Source: Leptolyngbya sp. 'hensonii'
Lineage (GTDB): Bacteria > Cyanobacteriota > Cyanobacteriia > GCF-001939115
Length of the DNA: 64,000 bases
NCBI RefSeq assembly: GCF_001939115.1
Contig: NZ_MQTZ01000041.1
Location: forward strand, 436,816-500,815
Direction of reading: 5' to 3'
The notes below the pieces were generated by a model, which saw nothing but the letters and a program-made list of their open reading frames with translations, was not told where the DNA came from and ran no database searches. Shown in pieces: positions 43,908-53,507 of the stretch (positions are counted from its first letter, which is position 1; every line of letters starts with the position of its first letter). The translations under genes were made by a program, and so were the position numbers.

Positions 43908-44966
43908 TTACGACGATCGGGACGATCGCTGGGGACCCTGATAGTGAATCTTGCTGCCCCGATCCGAGACAAAATGACAGTTGCGATATCCCTGCCAAAG
44001 AGCTTTCCAGATGGGCTCTTTCGATTCCAGGTAGTATTCTCCTAAAACCGGTTTGATGGCTGCCGTCGCTTCTAGCAGATGGTAGTGGGGGATGGTAATG
44101 AAAATGTGGTGAGCCACATGGGTGCCAATGTTGTGGTGAATCGGGTCAATGAACCCATAGGTTCGATCGACGGTGGAAAGGGCTCCCTTCAGAAAATACC
44201 AGTCCTCTCCCCGGTACCAGGGAACCTCCACATCAGTATGGTGCAGGAAAGTCACCAGATCCAGCCAGACGACAAACACCACATAGGGCATGACATAGTA
44301 GTTCAGCAAGAAACCCAGGCCGTAGTGGAGACCCACACCAGCCAAAACTGCCAACATCAGGGCACAGCAAATGGTGCTGGTGATGACATCCCATTTCTCG
44401 TGGGGCCGAAATAGGGGACTTTCGGGCATGAAATGGGACCCCTGTTTACCGGGCGATCGGCGAAACAGGTATAGCGGGTATGCCACCAGGATGAGATGAA
44501 AGCGGGCCAGCTTTTCGTACCAGGGCATCTGGTTATACTGGCTCTCAGTCACAGGGTACCAACTTTCATCCGTATCGATATTACCTGTGTTGGCATGGTG
44601 GGTGCGATGGCTGATCCGCCAGCCATGATAGGGGACCAGAATGGGGGCATGGCTTAAATGTCCGATCAGGTTATTTAACCAGCGATAGCGGGAAAAAGAC
44701 CCATGACCGCAGTCATGCCCGACTACGAATAAGGCCCAGAAGAGGGTGCCTTGCATCAGCCAGAAGAGGGGGAAAAACCAGGCTTGATCGATCAGGGCAG
44801 TTAGCCAATAGAGGAAGGCAATCACCCCGATATCAAGAAAAAAGTAGGCGAGCGATCGCCACAGACTGGATTGAAAGCAATGGGCTGGGATGGCGAGGCG
44901 CACATCGTGGAGTGTAAAAGGCAAAGACTCACGGGCGAGAGGACGGGTGATGAGATTAGAAGTCAC
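43908..44966 (-). CDS. desB: Omega-3 acyl-lipid desaturase (DesB type)
   Basis: The protein is 352 residues. Three histidine boxes are visible: HDCGH (in VVGHDCGHGSFS, about 88), HRTHH (about 124) and HVAHH (in GTHVAHHIF, about 285). Hydrophobic segments lie between them. The sequence around them (LIGHLSHAPILVPYHGWRIS, TDESWYPVTE) is close to what I recall of Synechocystis DesB. It introduces the omega-3 (delta-15) double bond in membrane lipids, typically at low temperature. It is divergent from the natB gene at 45303. Confidence 0.88.
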   Translation of the reverse strand: MTSNLITRPLARESLPFTLHDVRLAIPAHCFQSSLWRSLAYFFLDIGVIAFLYWLTALIDQAWFFPLFWLMQGTLFWALFVVGHDCGHGSFSRYRWLNNLIGHLSHAPILVPYHGWRISHRTHHANTGNIDTDESWYPVTESQYNQMPWYEKLARFHLILVAYPLYLFRRSPGKQGSHFMPESPLFRPHEKWDVITSTICCALMLAVLAGVGLHYGLGFLLNYYVMPYVVFVVWLDLVTFLHHTDVEVPWYRGEDWYFLKGALSTVDRTYGFIDPIHHNIGTHVAHHIFITIPHYHLLEATAAIKPVLGEYYLESKEPIWKALWQGYRNCHFVSDRGSKIHYQGPQRSSRSS

Positions 44967-45302
44967 GCAGGCTCCGAATAAAAAAACAAAGGCAGGAGCT
45001 ACACGGTGAGCCCACAGTTCGCCTCAACCGTTAACGCCTACTAAGGAAGATATTGTAGTGCTTAACGTAACTTCATGAATGCGAGAAAATCCTGAGCTAG
45101 CTCTGGGGTCTAGCGGCTGTTTCTGCTTCTGGCACTTCTGGGGCCACGGGAGCGGTGTGATGACGATCGCCTGCTTGGGTTGATGGATGGCGACTTTGGC
45201 CAGGGCGAATGGCATCTCCCTATTTCCTGTTCTCCGTCAAAGGCATTAAGCTTATTTAACGAATGTTGGTTCGCGTGGAAAACTGAGGAGAGGATCTCTA
45301 AA
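44967..45302. other. Divergent intergenic region between desB and natB
   Basis: 336 bp holding the promoters of desB (leftward) and natB (rightward). Short open frames here lack ribosome-binding sites and conserved features. A GAGGAGAGGA ribosome-binding site ends it before the ATG at 45303. Confidence 0.45.
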
Positions 45303-46601
45303 ATGAGTAGCCCTGGTTCATCTGGCCCTTTAAACCGGCGATCGCTAATTGCACTGACCTTGACCACCCTCGCGATCGGGGTGCTGGCTTCTGCCTGTCA
45401 GGAAACAACATCATCGGGTCCGGGCAGTAGCCCAACCGGTTCTGCTCCCACCTCAACAACTGCGGGAAACACAGTCAAAATTGTTTCCAGCCTACCGATG
45501 ACAGGGAGTTCCCTGGGTCAGACTCAGACCATTGTGAATGGCATCAAACAGGTTTTAGAGGAGACAAATGCTACTGTTTGCGACGGCAAGCTCAAGATTG
45601 AATTTGAGATTATGGATGATGCGACCGCTGCTGCTGGCAAGTGGGATCCGGCCCAGGTGACCTCGAATGCGAATAAAGCGGTTTCAGACTCTTCTGTTGT
45701 CGCCGTTATTGGGACCTTTAACTCAGGGGCAGCCAAGCTCGCTATCCCAATTTTGAATAGTGCCAATGTGGTGATGGTCAGCCCAGCCAATACCTATCCA
45801 GGCTTAACGAAGCCCGGTAAAGGAGAGGGCAAGGAACCCGATGTCTACTATCCCAATGGCAAGCGGAATTACACGCGGGTGGTTCCAGCAGACGATCTCC
45901 AGGGCGCGGCTGGGGCCAACTGGGCCAAGTCTTTGGGGTTGAAGCGGGTCTTCATCCTGGATGATCAGGAATTGTATGGGAAGGGTATTGCCGATATTTT
46001 CGAGCAAACCGGTAAAAAAATTGGTTTGGAGATCCTCGGGCATGAAGGGATTGACGCGAAGGCCAGCGATTATAAGGCCCTGATGACGAAGATTAAAGCC
46101 CTGAATCCTGATTTGATCTACTTTGGGGGCATTACCCAGAACAATGCCGGACAACTGGTGAAGGATATGCGTAACGTGGGTATGACGCCAGATCAGGTGA
46201 AGTTCATGGGGCCAGATGGGATTTTTGAGCAGGCCCTGATCGATGCCGCCGGGAAGGATGCCGAAGGGGTGCTAGCCACCTTCGGAGGCGTGCCGGGGAG
46301 TCAGCTTCAAGGTGCGGGCAAGACCTGGTATGAGAACTACAAGAAAAAGTTCAATGCTGAACCGGAAGCCTATGCGGCCTATGGCTATGAAGCGGCCAGT
46401 GTGGTGGTGAAGGCGATCGGCAACGTCTGCAAGAACGATCGGGCCGCCATCCGAGATGCGGTTCTGGCCACGAAGGACTTTGATGGGGTGCTGGGGAAAT
46501 GGAGCTTCGATCAGTATGGGGATACTACCCTGAGTACCCTGTCTGGGAATATGGTCAAGAACGGGAAGTATGAGTTCTCCCAGTTACTAAAGGCTGAATA
46601 G
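45303..46601 (+). CDS. natB: Branched-chain/neutral amino-acid ABC transporter, binding lipoprotein
   Basis: The protein is 432 residues from ATG at 45303; an upstream start at 45180 would add 41 residues before the signal. The lipobox LASAC (about 35) is followed by a Ser/Thr/Pro/Gly linker and a periplasmic binding fold with KIVSSLPMTGSSLGQTQTIV (about 60) and VVAVIGTFNSGAAKLAIPIL. It leads the rightward transporter operon natB-natD-natC-natA. Family: HAAT-type, as for the Anabaena/Synechocystis Nat system; the exact substrate is inferred. Confidence 0.85.
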   Translation: MSSPGSSGPLNRRSLIALTLTTLAIGVLASACQETTSSGPGSSPTGSAPTSTTAGNTVKIVSSLPMTGSSLGQTQTIVNGIKQVLEETNATVCDGKLKIEFEIMDDATAAAGKWDPAQVTSNANKAVSDSSVVAVIGTFNSGAAKLAIPILNSANVVMVSPANTYPGLTKPGKGEGKEPDVYYPNGKRNYTRVVPADDLQGAAGANWAKSLGLKRVFILDDQELYGKGIADIFEQTGKKIGLEILGHEGIDAKASDYKALMTKIKALNPDLIYFGGITQNNAGQLVKDMRNVGMTPDQVKFMGPDGIFEQALIDAAGKDAEGVLATFGGVPGSQLQGAGKTWYENYKKKFNAEPEAYAAYGYEAASVVVKAIGNVCKNDRAAIRDAVLATKDFDGVLGKWSFDQYGDTTLSTLSGNMVKNGKYEFSQLLKAE

Positions 46602-46604
46602 ACC

Positions 46605-47681
46605 ATGAAACAATGGCAATCGATCTTGCTATATTGTGGCGCGGCCTATTTGATCTTGCTGCTGGGGCCGATCGCGGGGCTGGATATTCCTCGCATTGTT
46701 GGGGAGATTGCTAAAAGCCCTGAAGTTTTGATCCAGCAATTGCTGGTAGGTCTGGTCAATGGAGCCATCATTGCCATCATTGCCCTGGGCTATACCCTGG
46801 TCTACGGCATCATTGAGCTGATCAATTTTGCCCATGGAGATCTGTATATGTTGGGGGCCTTTGCCTCTTTGTCCATGGTTGGGATGTTTAATGTCCAGGA
46901 TGGAAGCCCCTTACAGGCAGGACTGCTGCCCATGCTGGCTGCTCTGGTGGTGTCCTCAGTCTTCTGTGCTGGACTGAATATGCTGGCCGAACGCTATGCC
47001 TACCGCCCTCTACGGAATGCTCCCCGGCTGGCTCCCCTGATTTCAGCGATCGGCGTTTCTTTTATCTTCATCAATGTGGGATTGTTCTGGGGTGGGTTAC
47101 GCATTCTGTTCCCGATTATGGGAGCCAATGCAGCCGCCCCCAAGAGCTTTCCGGACCTGCTGCCCCGGATCGATATTCTAAAAGCGCTGGGGATTCAAAC
47201 CAGCATTACGTTTACGACCAAGGATTTGATTGTCCTGGTGGTGGCGATCGTGTTGATGGTGGGGCTGAATCTGTTTGTCAACTATACGAAGCCTGGTAAA
47301 GCCATGCGGGCTACGGCCCAAAACCGAGATGCCGCCAGGATCATGGGCATTAATGTGAATCAGATCATTGCCCTCACCTTTTTGATTGGGGGAGCCCTGG
47401 CTGGGGCTGCCGGGTTACTGGTGGGCCTTTACAACAACACGGTGGTATTCACGATGGGGTTCACCGCTGGATTGCGAGCTTTCACGGCTGCTGTCCTGGG
47501 TGGCATTGGCAACATCGTGGGAGCCATGTTGGGGGGGGTGCTGATTGGGGTGCTGTCGGCCCTCAGTGATCAGTACCTTTCCAGCCGCTGGACCAATGCC
47601 TGGGTTTTTGCCGTTCTGGTGATTATCCTGGCGTTTCGTCCCGGTGGCCTGCTGGGTGAAAACGTGCAGGAGAAGGTCTAG
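46605..47681 (+). CDS. natD: Branched-chain/neutral amino-acid ABC transporter permease (LivH/NatD-like)
   Basis: The protein is 358 residues with about eight hydrophobic segments. It has the LivH signature region LVYGIIELINFAHGDLYMLG (about 65-84) and ATAQNRDAARIMGINVNQII (about 237). It starts 3 bp after natB, and the last base of its stop is the first base of the next gene's GTG start. It forms the membrane channel with the LivM-like protein. Confidence 0.85.
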   Translation: MKQWQSILLYCGAAYLILLLGPIAGLDIPRIVGEIAKSPEVLIQQLLVGLVNGAIIAIIALGYTLVYGIIELINFAHGDLYMLGAFASLSMVGMFNVQDGSPLQAGLLPMLAALVVSSVFCAGLNMLAERYAYRPLRNAPRLAPLISAIGVSFIFINVGLFWGGLRILFPIMGANAAAPKSFPDLLPRIDILKALGIQTSITFTTKDLIVLVVAIVLMVGLNLFVNYTKPGKAMRATAQNRDAARIMGINVNQIIALTFLIGGALAGAAGLLVGLYNNTVVFTMGFTAGLRAFTAAVLGGIGNIVGAMLGGVLIGVLSALSDQYLSSRWTNAWVFAVLVIILAFRPGGLLGENVQEKV

Positions 47682-49228
47682 TGCAGATGTTGCAAATGAT
47701 TCGGGTGGGGGGCGGCTTGGGGGTGATTGCGGCCCTCACGGTGCTCATCTTTGGTGGCTGGAGTAGTGCTGTCATTGGCTGGCTTTTGGGTGCTGGAGCC
47801 GGATTGATTGCCTGCCAGGGTAAGCGAGTCTCGACCTTGCTAGGGGGAGCTCTCCTGGGGAGCCGGGTTGGGTTCACCCTGGGGGGCTGGATTTTGGTGG
47901 CGGCATTGCTGGAAGGGTTTTTGCTGCGTCGGATCTCGGGTCAACCTGCGGTACCATTGCTGCAACCCTGGCTGGCGGGATTGCTGGGGCTGGGGCTGGC
48001 CGGATTGTCCGGCACAGTGATGGGGGCGTTACAGAGTCTGGGGCAGCGTATTTGGGCCACCCGAGGGCTGCTGGCGATCGGTCTGCTGCTGTTTCCGCTG
48101 GTCGATCGCTGGGCTGCAACCAAATGGACTGCGGCAGTGATCCAGATGATGATTTTTATCATGCTGGCCTTGGGGCTGAATATCGTGGTGGGCTTTGCTG
48201 GGCTCCTTGATCTGGGGTATGCTGCTTTTTTTGCGATCGGGGCCTATACTACGGGCTTTCTTTCCTCCTCCCAATTGGGGATTCAGGGGAATTTCTGGCT
48301 GGTGATCTGGGCATCAGCAGCGGTAGCAGCTCTCTTTGGGGTGATTCTGGGGGCACCTACCCTGCGATTGCGAGGGGATTACCTGGCCATCGTCACCCTT
48401 GGTTTTGGGGAAATCATTCCGGTTGTCTTCCGCAATCTGACCAGCATCAAAATTTACGAACCCATTTCCAGTCTGGTGGCTACGATCGCCAATCGTCCAG
48501 AACTGGCCCTCTGTCTGGTCGGTTGTGTCAAACCCCTGAATCTGACTGGAGGGGAAGCTGGGATTAACCCGATCGGACGCCCTTACCTGCCGGGGATTGG
48601 GGAATTTCAGCCCACCAATGATCTGCCCTGGTACTATCTCATCCTGGTGTTGCTGGTGCTGGCCTACTTTATCATTGGGCGGTTGCGGGATTCTCGTCTG
48701 GGAAGAGCCTGGACGGCGATCCGGGAAGATGAGCTGGCCGCCAGTGCCATGGGGATTAATCTGGTCAAAACAAAGCTGCTGGCCTTTGCCATGGGAGCAA
48801 CCTTTTCTGGTTTTGCCGGGGCTTTCTATGCAGCCTACATCAGTGCTATCTTCCCCAGTGTGTTTGACTTCTCCGTGTCCGTCATCATTCTCTGTATGGT
48901 CATCCTGGGAGGGTTGGGAAATATGACTGGTGTGATTCTGGGGGGGATTATCATCATGGCTGCCGATCGGCTGTACCTGCCCCAACTGGCTCAGGTTTTG
49001 AAGGGGATTTTGACGACCTCGGTCTTTCCGGGGGTTGCCAATCCACAACTGCGGGATTTTTTGGCCACCAGTGTGGACCCCATTCAAATGCGATTGCTGC
49101 TGTTTGGGCTTACCCTGGTGATCATGATGATTGTTCGCCCGGAAGGGCTGGTTCCTGATGCGGTGCATCAGGCAGAATTACATCAGGTTGAAGCAGAGTT
49201 GCTTCCCCAGGAGGTTAAGAGCGTCTGA
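47681..49228 (+). CDS. natC: Branched-chain/neutral amino-acid ABC transporter permease (LivM/NatC-like)
   Basis: The protein is 515 residues, longer than E. coli LivM because of extra N-terminal membrane helices. The conserved LivM part begins near 150 (LNIVVGFAGLLDLGYAAFFA) and includes IREDELAASAMGINLVKTKL (about 347). It starts at a GTG that overlaps the previous TAG by one base; the stop overlaps the next ATG by one base. Confidence 0.85.
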   Translation: MQMLQMIRVGGGLGVIAALTVLIFGGWSSAVIGWLLGAGAGLIACQGKRVSTLLGGALLGSRVGFTLGGWILVAALLEGFLLRRISGQPAVPLLQPWLAGLLGLGLAGLSGTVMGALQSLGQRIWATRGLLAIGLLLFPLVDRWAATKWTAAVIQMMIFIMLALGLNIVVGFAGLLDLGYAAFFAIGAYTTGFLSSSQLGIQGNFWLVIWASAAVAALFGVILGAPTLRLRGDYLAIVTLGFGEIIPVVFRNLTSIKIYEPISSLVATIANRPELALCLVGCVKPLNLTGGEAGINPIGRPYLPGIGEFQPTNDLPWYYLILVLLVLAYFIIGRLRDSRLGRAWTAIREDELAASAMGINLVKTKLLAFAMGATFSGFAGAFYAAYISAIFPSVFDFSVSVIILCMVILGGLGNMTGVILGGIIIMAADRLYLPQLAQVLKGILTTSVFPGVANPQLRDFLATSVDPIQMRLLLFGLTLVIMMIVRPEGLVPDAVHQAELHQVEAELLPQEVKSV

Positions 49229-49998
49229 TGCCATTGCTGGAAGCCGAACAATTAACCATGCGGTTTGGGGGTCTGGTGGCCGTGAATCAGGTGAACCTGA
49301 GCCTGGAAGCTGGGATGATTGCCAGCCTGATCGGTCCCAATGGAGCTGGCAAGACCACGTTCTTCAATATGTTGACGGGGATTTACAAACCGACCCTGGG
49401 CCGTCTACGCCTGAGCGATCGGGAGATTACGGGTCTGTCGCCCGATCGGCTAACTTCCCTGGGCATTTCCCGCACTTTCCAGAACATTCGTCTGTTCAAC
49501 AATATGTCCGTTCTGGATAATGTGCTGGTGGGTCGCCATAGTCGCCTGAAGACAGGGCTGCTCGGAGCCGTGTTACGTCCCCAGCGAGTGCGGAATGAGG
49601 AGGAGCAGGCCAGACAGCGAGCCCTGTACCTGCTTGATTTTGTTGGGCTGGGAGCTGAAAAGGCCAAAGAGAAAGCCAAAAATCTATCCTACGGGGATCA
49701 GCGTCGTCTGGAAATTGCCCGAGCTCTGGCTTCCGATCCTCAAATTCTGTTGCTGGATGAACCTACCGCCGGGATGAATCCAAATGAGACGGCAGATCTG
49801 ACTCGTTTTATCAAGCAGATCCGGGATGAACTGGGGCTGACGATTCTGCTGATTGAACACGATATGAAAGTGGTGATGGGCATCTCCGATCGGGTCAGTG
49901 TGATGGAGTATGGCTGCAAGATTGCCGAAGGGACGCCCACCGAGATTCAGCGCGACCCTCGTGTGATCGAAGCTTACCTGGGCAAAGAGGAAGCTTAG
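49228..49998 (+). CDS. natA: Branched-chain/neutral amino-acid ABC transporter ATPase (LivG/NatA-like)
   Basis: The protein is 256 residues. It has Walker [10 protein letters not shown] (about 36), a LivG-type signature [15 protein letters not shown], Walker [14 protein letters not shown] and His in [10 protein letters not shown]. It ends the four-gene cluster. Its usual partner, the LivF-like ATPase, is at 54401. Confidence 0.9.
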   Translation: MPLLEAEQLTMRFGGLVAVNQVNLSLEAGMIASLIGPNGAGKTTFFNMLTGIYKPTLGRLRLSDREITGLSPDRLTSLGISRTFQNIRLFNNMSVLDNVLVGRHSRLKTGLLGAVLRPQRVRNEEEQARQRALYLLDFVGLGAEKAKEKAKNLSYGDQRRLEIARALASDPQILLLDEPTAGMNPNETADLTRFIKQIRDELGLTILLIEHDMKVVMGISDRVSVMEYGCKIAEGTPTEIQRDPRVIEAYLGKEEA

Positions 49999-50066
49999 GG
50001 CGTACCTGCTGGCTGAGTGGCTTGGCCTGAGCTGGTCACAGGGAGGGATCGGACCCTAGCAGTGAA

Positions 50067-50417
50067 CTAGCTTGGCTGACGATCGCTGGCTGGAGGCACA
50101 GGGTTGAGCTGACTTCCTGTAGCACATTTCATCGCTCTGCAATTGCGTCGGAATTTTGAAACGGGAGGAGGTGGGGGCAGGGTGCCGCATAGTTTCTGGA
50201 GATTCACGACTCGACCATCTGACATCTGGATAAAGCAGAAGGGTTCATCCAGGAGAGGATTTTGGGGACTTGCCCCCTGAGGCGCTGTTGTTTGCACCTG
50301 GGCGTTATTAGATCCAGACTGAGCATTGCTGGTCCTGGATTGGGTTAGCGCAGTTTCGGAGCATAGAACCAGAAGCAGACTGGAAATTAAAACAATTCGA
50401 TATCGATATTTCCACAT
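50067..50417 (-). CDS. Small secreted protein with SDGR motif, unknown (116 aa)
   Basis: A signal peptide (IVLISSLLLVLCSETALTQ) is followed by a low-complexity Ser/Asn/Gln stretch. The short conserved-looking segment FCFIQMSDGRVVNLQKLCG, with two Cys, is a motif I have seen in small exported cyanobacterial proteins; it may form a disulfide. The C-terminal tail is proline-rich and polar. Function unknown. Confidence 0.6.
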   Translation of the reverse strand: MWKYRYRIVLISSLLLVLCSETALTQSRTSNAQSGSNNAQVQTTAPQGASPQNPLLDEPFCFIQMSDGRVVNLQKLCGTLPPPPPVSKFRRNCRAMKCATGSQLNPVPPASDRQPS

Positions 50418-50517
50418 GCGAGTTATGTTCCCACAATTTTATTGGCATCAGTAGCGGATGGTGGAACCCCCATACAGGTCCCTGCTGGCCTTTAATAGAG
50501 GGCCTCTACTGAATCTA

Positions 50518-50560
50518 AAGGGGCGAAGCAGACCCCATTGGAGGAAATCCTTCGCCCCTT
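50518..50560 (-). terminator. Inverted repeat after the alkaline-phosphatase-family gene
   Basis: A perfect 11-bp stem AAGGGGCGAAG / CTTCGCCCCTT encloses a 21-nt loop, 70 bp after the stop of the gene at 50630. On the minus strand it is followed by only a short T run, so a terminator role is probable but not certain. Confidence 0.45.
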
Positions 50561-50629
50561 CAGAACATTAGACCTGATGATGGACTGTTGCCGTGGCTTT
50601 ACCCAACGGTATCGCCTTCAGGTTGATCG

Positions 50630-52894
50630 TTAGTCGTCATCATTGTCTTTACGACCTTTGGGGCCAAGGTCGATCGCCTGACCTTGAACCGTTGCCGCTG
50701 ACGGAACCCCCAGCAATTTATTAATCGTGGGAGCCACATCAATGTTGCGAATGGTGCCAATGTTACCCTTCCGCTTGATGTCTGGACCGGCTGCGTAGAA
50801 CACAGAACTCAGTTTGAGAATGGTCGGGTCATACCCATGGGCCCCATAGAAGTTAGGAACGGATAAGACGACTGGGGTGGTCGCTGAATCTCCTTTCCGC
50901 AACATTACTGGGTTCTGCGTGCCATCAAAGTTATACCCATCGCTCATAATTGCGAAGACATCTCCCGTGTCCTGGCCGACAAACTCGCCGGTTCCCAGAC
51001 CAAAGGTGGGGTCATTGATGTCGGCAGGCAAAGGCCGGGGATAAATCTTATCGAATACCTTCTGGCTGCCGTTAGGCGCATAGTTCGGGTTCGTATCCAC
51101 CAGCTCGTTAAGGGCCTGGACAATTTGCTGCTGCAGGGTAATGTAGTCAGTTCTGGAAACTGTACCGTTAGGCTCCCGGCCCTGCAGGTTGATGTAAACG
51201 TTGACCGCCGGACCAGAGGTCACAGCCCGTACCTGGCTGGTATTGAAGCCTTTGCTGGCCAGGTAGTTATTCAGGTTGACGGCGGTGTGGAACGTGGAAA
51301 AACCGTGGTCAGATACCACGATGATGTTGCTCTTGGGCACCCCCCGTCTGGTGGTACCCACTGCATTGATAATGCGCTGAACCGCATTGTCAGCAACTTG
51401 ATACGCCGTCTCCAGGTAGCTAAAATAGCGAGCGATCTTAGCCTTATCCTGGCCAGCCCCAATAGAGTTGGGATCTAAAAAGTTAGTGGCTTGACGGGAA
51501 TCACCAATCAGGAACTGGTGCTCAGAACCATCTGGCTGCTCAATGTAGAGCATGACCAGATCGGCATCAGGATTCTTCTCCAGTGCGCGTAAAGCGATCT
51601 GGGTTTGATAATCAACAAAGAGTCGCACCTGGTCCTCGTAGATAGCTTCCAGTTCCAGATCTGGGAAGTTCGTAAATCCAGGACTCAGCCTCTCCGGAAT
51701 CCGGAAGTCAGGCTGGGGTGCCCAGAATCCGACGTTATTGTTGATATCATCCACATCTGCCAGAACTGCTGCGTTGCGAGGAATTGCATTGGCGGAATAG
51801 CGAGCAATCCGCACGGTGCTCAGATCAGGAGCCAGATTGCTAACATAGAAGGCATTTCCAGCCTTGGTGGTGCTTCCCTCCAGATAGAACAGGGCAGACT
51901 TCTGCGCCTTTGCTTTCACATAGGCAGGGCCAGTGGATGGCAAGCTAAAGGGACCGGGCTTGATGCCCTGGGTCGCATCAAAAAACACCAGGGTATCGTA
52001 GTTGACTTTGTTATCCTTCGTGGTGTCTAGGGCCGCAACGTTAAAAGAGTAGGTCACCCCCCCTACCACATAGGCGGGCGTATCAGCAAGAGTGGCTTGT
52101 TGAATCGGGCTGAAGGAAAACTTACCAGCCGCTTTGAGCTGGTCGATCGTTTGCGCTGGAGCCGGACTGAAGTCAGCGGCAGTCAGGCTAAATCCCTTCG
52201 CCCCCTGACCGGCAAATGCTCCAAAGGGTACCGTGTAGGCAACAGTTCTTTCAGCGGCAGGTTGGATGATCGGACTGTTGGTTAAACCAGGCACCCGCAC
52301 ATCCACCCCATCGCCACCGGGGAAGGTAGCCGTCACAACCTTTTTCCCACGCTCCTGCAGATTAATCCACAGGGGCTCAGCGGTGGGGCTGGCCAGTGGT
52401 GCCGGGCCATTGATGGAATAACCTCCGATCGGAGCCCCAAACCCACTGATATTGCTGGTGAATGGGCTGGCTACCAGATGGAAGGTGTTGGCGTTAATGT
52501 CATTTTTAGCCGCCGAGGAACCGGTGGCGATCGCCACATGACAGGCAGCGGTGAGGGAGGCACTGCAGGTGATGTTACGCTCGGCGTAGACTCCCTTACC
52601 CTTGAGCAGTCCGAGTCCACGCTGGGAACTGAGGACGTTCTGATCCAGGTACCGGTCGATCAGAAATGGCGATGCCCCATCCAGGGAAATCAACACTACT
52701 TTGGGATGAGGTTTGGCGGAATTAGCCGCTACCTGGTAATTGATTCCGATCGTGAGAAAAAAGGCCAGCAGAATCAACGCGGTGATCTGTCTGAGGGGAT
52801 GCTTGAAAAATCTCTGAATAATTTGAAAAGTTCTAAGTAAATTTTCGGCAATAGAGCGCCTGAGCCTGGATCCAAACTCGATTAGATTACCCAC
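50630..52894 (-). CDS. Alkaline phosphatase superfamily enzyme (phosphodiesterase/nucleotide pyrophosphatase type)
   Basis: The protein is 754 residues. A short cytoplasmic start is followed by a membrane or signal segment (ITALILLAFFLTIGINYQVA, about 37-56). The catalytic fold opens with VVLISLDGASPFLIDRYL (metal Asp), and a second metal site is in NIIVVSDHGFSTFH (about 540). This pattern fits the type I phosphodiesterase family; the nucleophile would be a Thr or Ser in the early TGSSAAKNDINAN stretch. The substrate is unknown. It may help release phosphate in the periplasm alongside PhoX. Confidence 0.8.
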   Translation of the reverse strand: MGNLIEFGSRLRRSIAENLLRTFQIIQRFFKHPLRQITALILLAFFLTIGINYQVAANSAKPHPKVVLISLDGASPFLIDRYLDQNVLSSQRGLGLLKGKGVYAERNITCSASLTAACHVAIATGSSAAKNDINANTFHLVASPFTSNISGFGAPIGGYSINGPAPLASPTAEPLWINLQERGKKVVTATFPGGDGVDVRVPGLTNSPIIQPAAERTVAYTVPFGAFAGQGAKGFSLTAADFSPAPAQTIDQLKAAGKFSFSPIQQATLADTPAYVVGGVTYSFNVAALDTTKDNKVNYDTLVFFDATQGIKPGPFSLPSTGPAYVKAKAQKSALFYLEGSTTKAGNAFYVSNLAPDLSTVRIARYSANAIPRNAAVLADVDDINNNVGFWAPQPDFRIPERLSPGFTNFPDLELEAIYEDQVRLFVDYQTQIALRALEKNPDADLVMLYIEQPDGSEHQFLIGDSRQATNFLDPNSIGAGQDKAKIARYFSYLETAYQVADNAVQRIINAVGTTRRGVPKSNIIVVSDHGFSTFHTAVNLNNYLASKGFNTSQVRAVTSGPAVNVYINLQGREPNGTVSRTDYITLQQQIVQALNELVDTNPNYAPNGSQKVFDKIYPRPLPADINDPTFGLGTGEFVGQDTGDVFAIMSDGYNFDGTQNPVMLRKGDSATTPVVLSVPNFYGAHGYDPTILKLSSVFYAAGPDIKRKGNIGTIRNIDVAPTINKLLGVPSAATVQGQAIDLGPKGRKDNDDD

Positions 52895-53507
52895 TTAATC
52901 CTTCCTTGATGTCCGCAACTTTACTGAGAAATTGTCAAGTAATTTATCAATGGGGCATTAAGCAGAAGCTATGGGAGGCTTAAGGGGATAATTTTTCATA
53001 GAAACTTTACATAATGGGAGAGATAACACAAAACCCATGAGAACCAGCCAAATGAGACCCTTTGGATTTCAGGCAGACTTGACTTGAATCTCTATGAAGT
53101 TTTTGTCAATATGCCAGCTATTAACCTCTCGTTAAATTTCGCTTATCATATCTTCTCCCTTCTTCCTGATAGCATCTCTAACTTGAAGCCACTTTTTTCC
53201 CTCACCTCCGGCAAGGGATGGGAGTAAAACCCCCTTTTCCAGGGAACTCTCTCAAATGTCCCATCAGTCTCTTAGGATCGTGGATTTAATAACTCAGCCC
53301 TCACCCTAGCCCTCTCCCAAAGGAGAGGGAACAAGAGTTTTAGCTCCCTTCTCTTGCGGGAGAAGGGTTGGGGATGAGGGTAATTCATATTTGCATTCAG
53401 CAAAGCCTTATTTAATTCTCATTCCTGAGTCGGAAACTCTTGGTCGGAAAACTGTTGTGCCCAGATGTGCAAATTTTTGCAAAACTGTTTATCTACCCCC
53501 AGCCTGA
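52895..53507. other. Intergenic region with 111-bp repeat copy B
   Basis: 613 bp between the phosphatase-family gene (leftward) and the CDF exporter (rightward). It holds promoters for both and repeat copy B (53295-53405). The AT-rich part from 52900 to 53150 has no recognised gene or RNA. Confidence 0.5.
53295..53405. repeat. 111-bp interspersed repeat, copy B
   Basis: Same length as copy A at 41350-41460, differing at about three positions. Imperfect terminal inverted repeats and AGCTCCCTTCTC(C/T)TGCGGG in the middle suggest a foldback element that spreads without its own transposase. Confidence 0.7.

Noticed and set aside
48314-49168. 284-codon open frame antisense to natC
   Set aside because: Shadow of a conserved permease gene; composition is rich in His, Gln and Pro, typical of a reversed membrane-protein frame.
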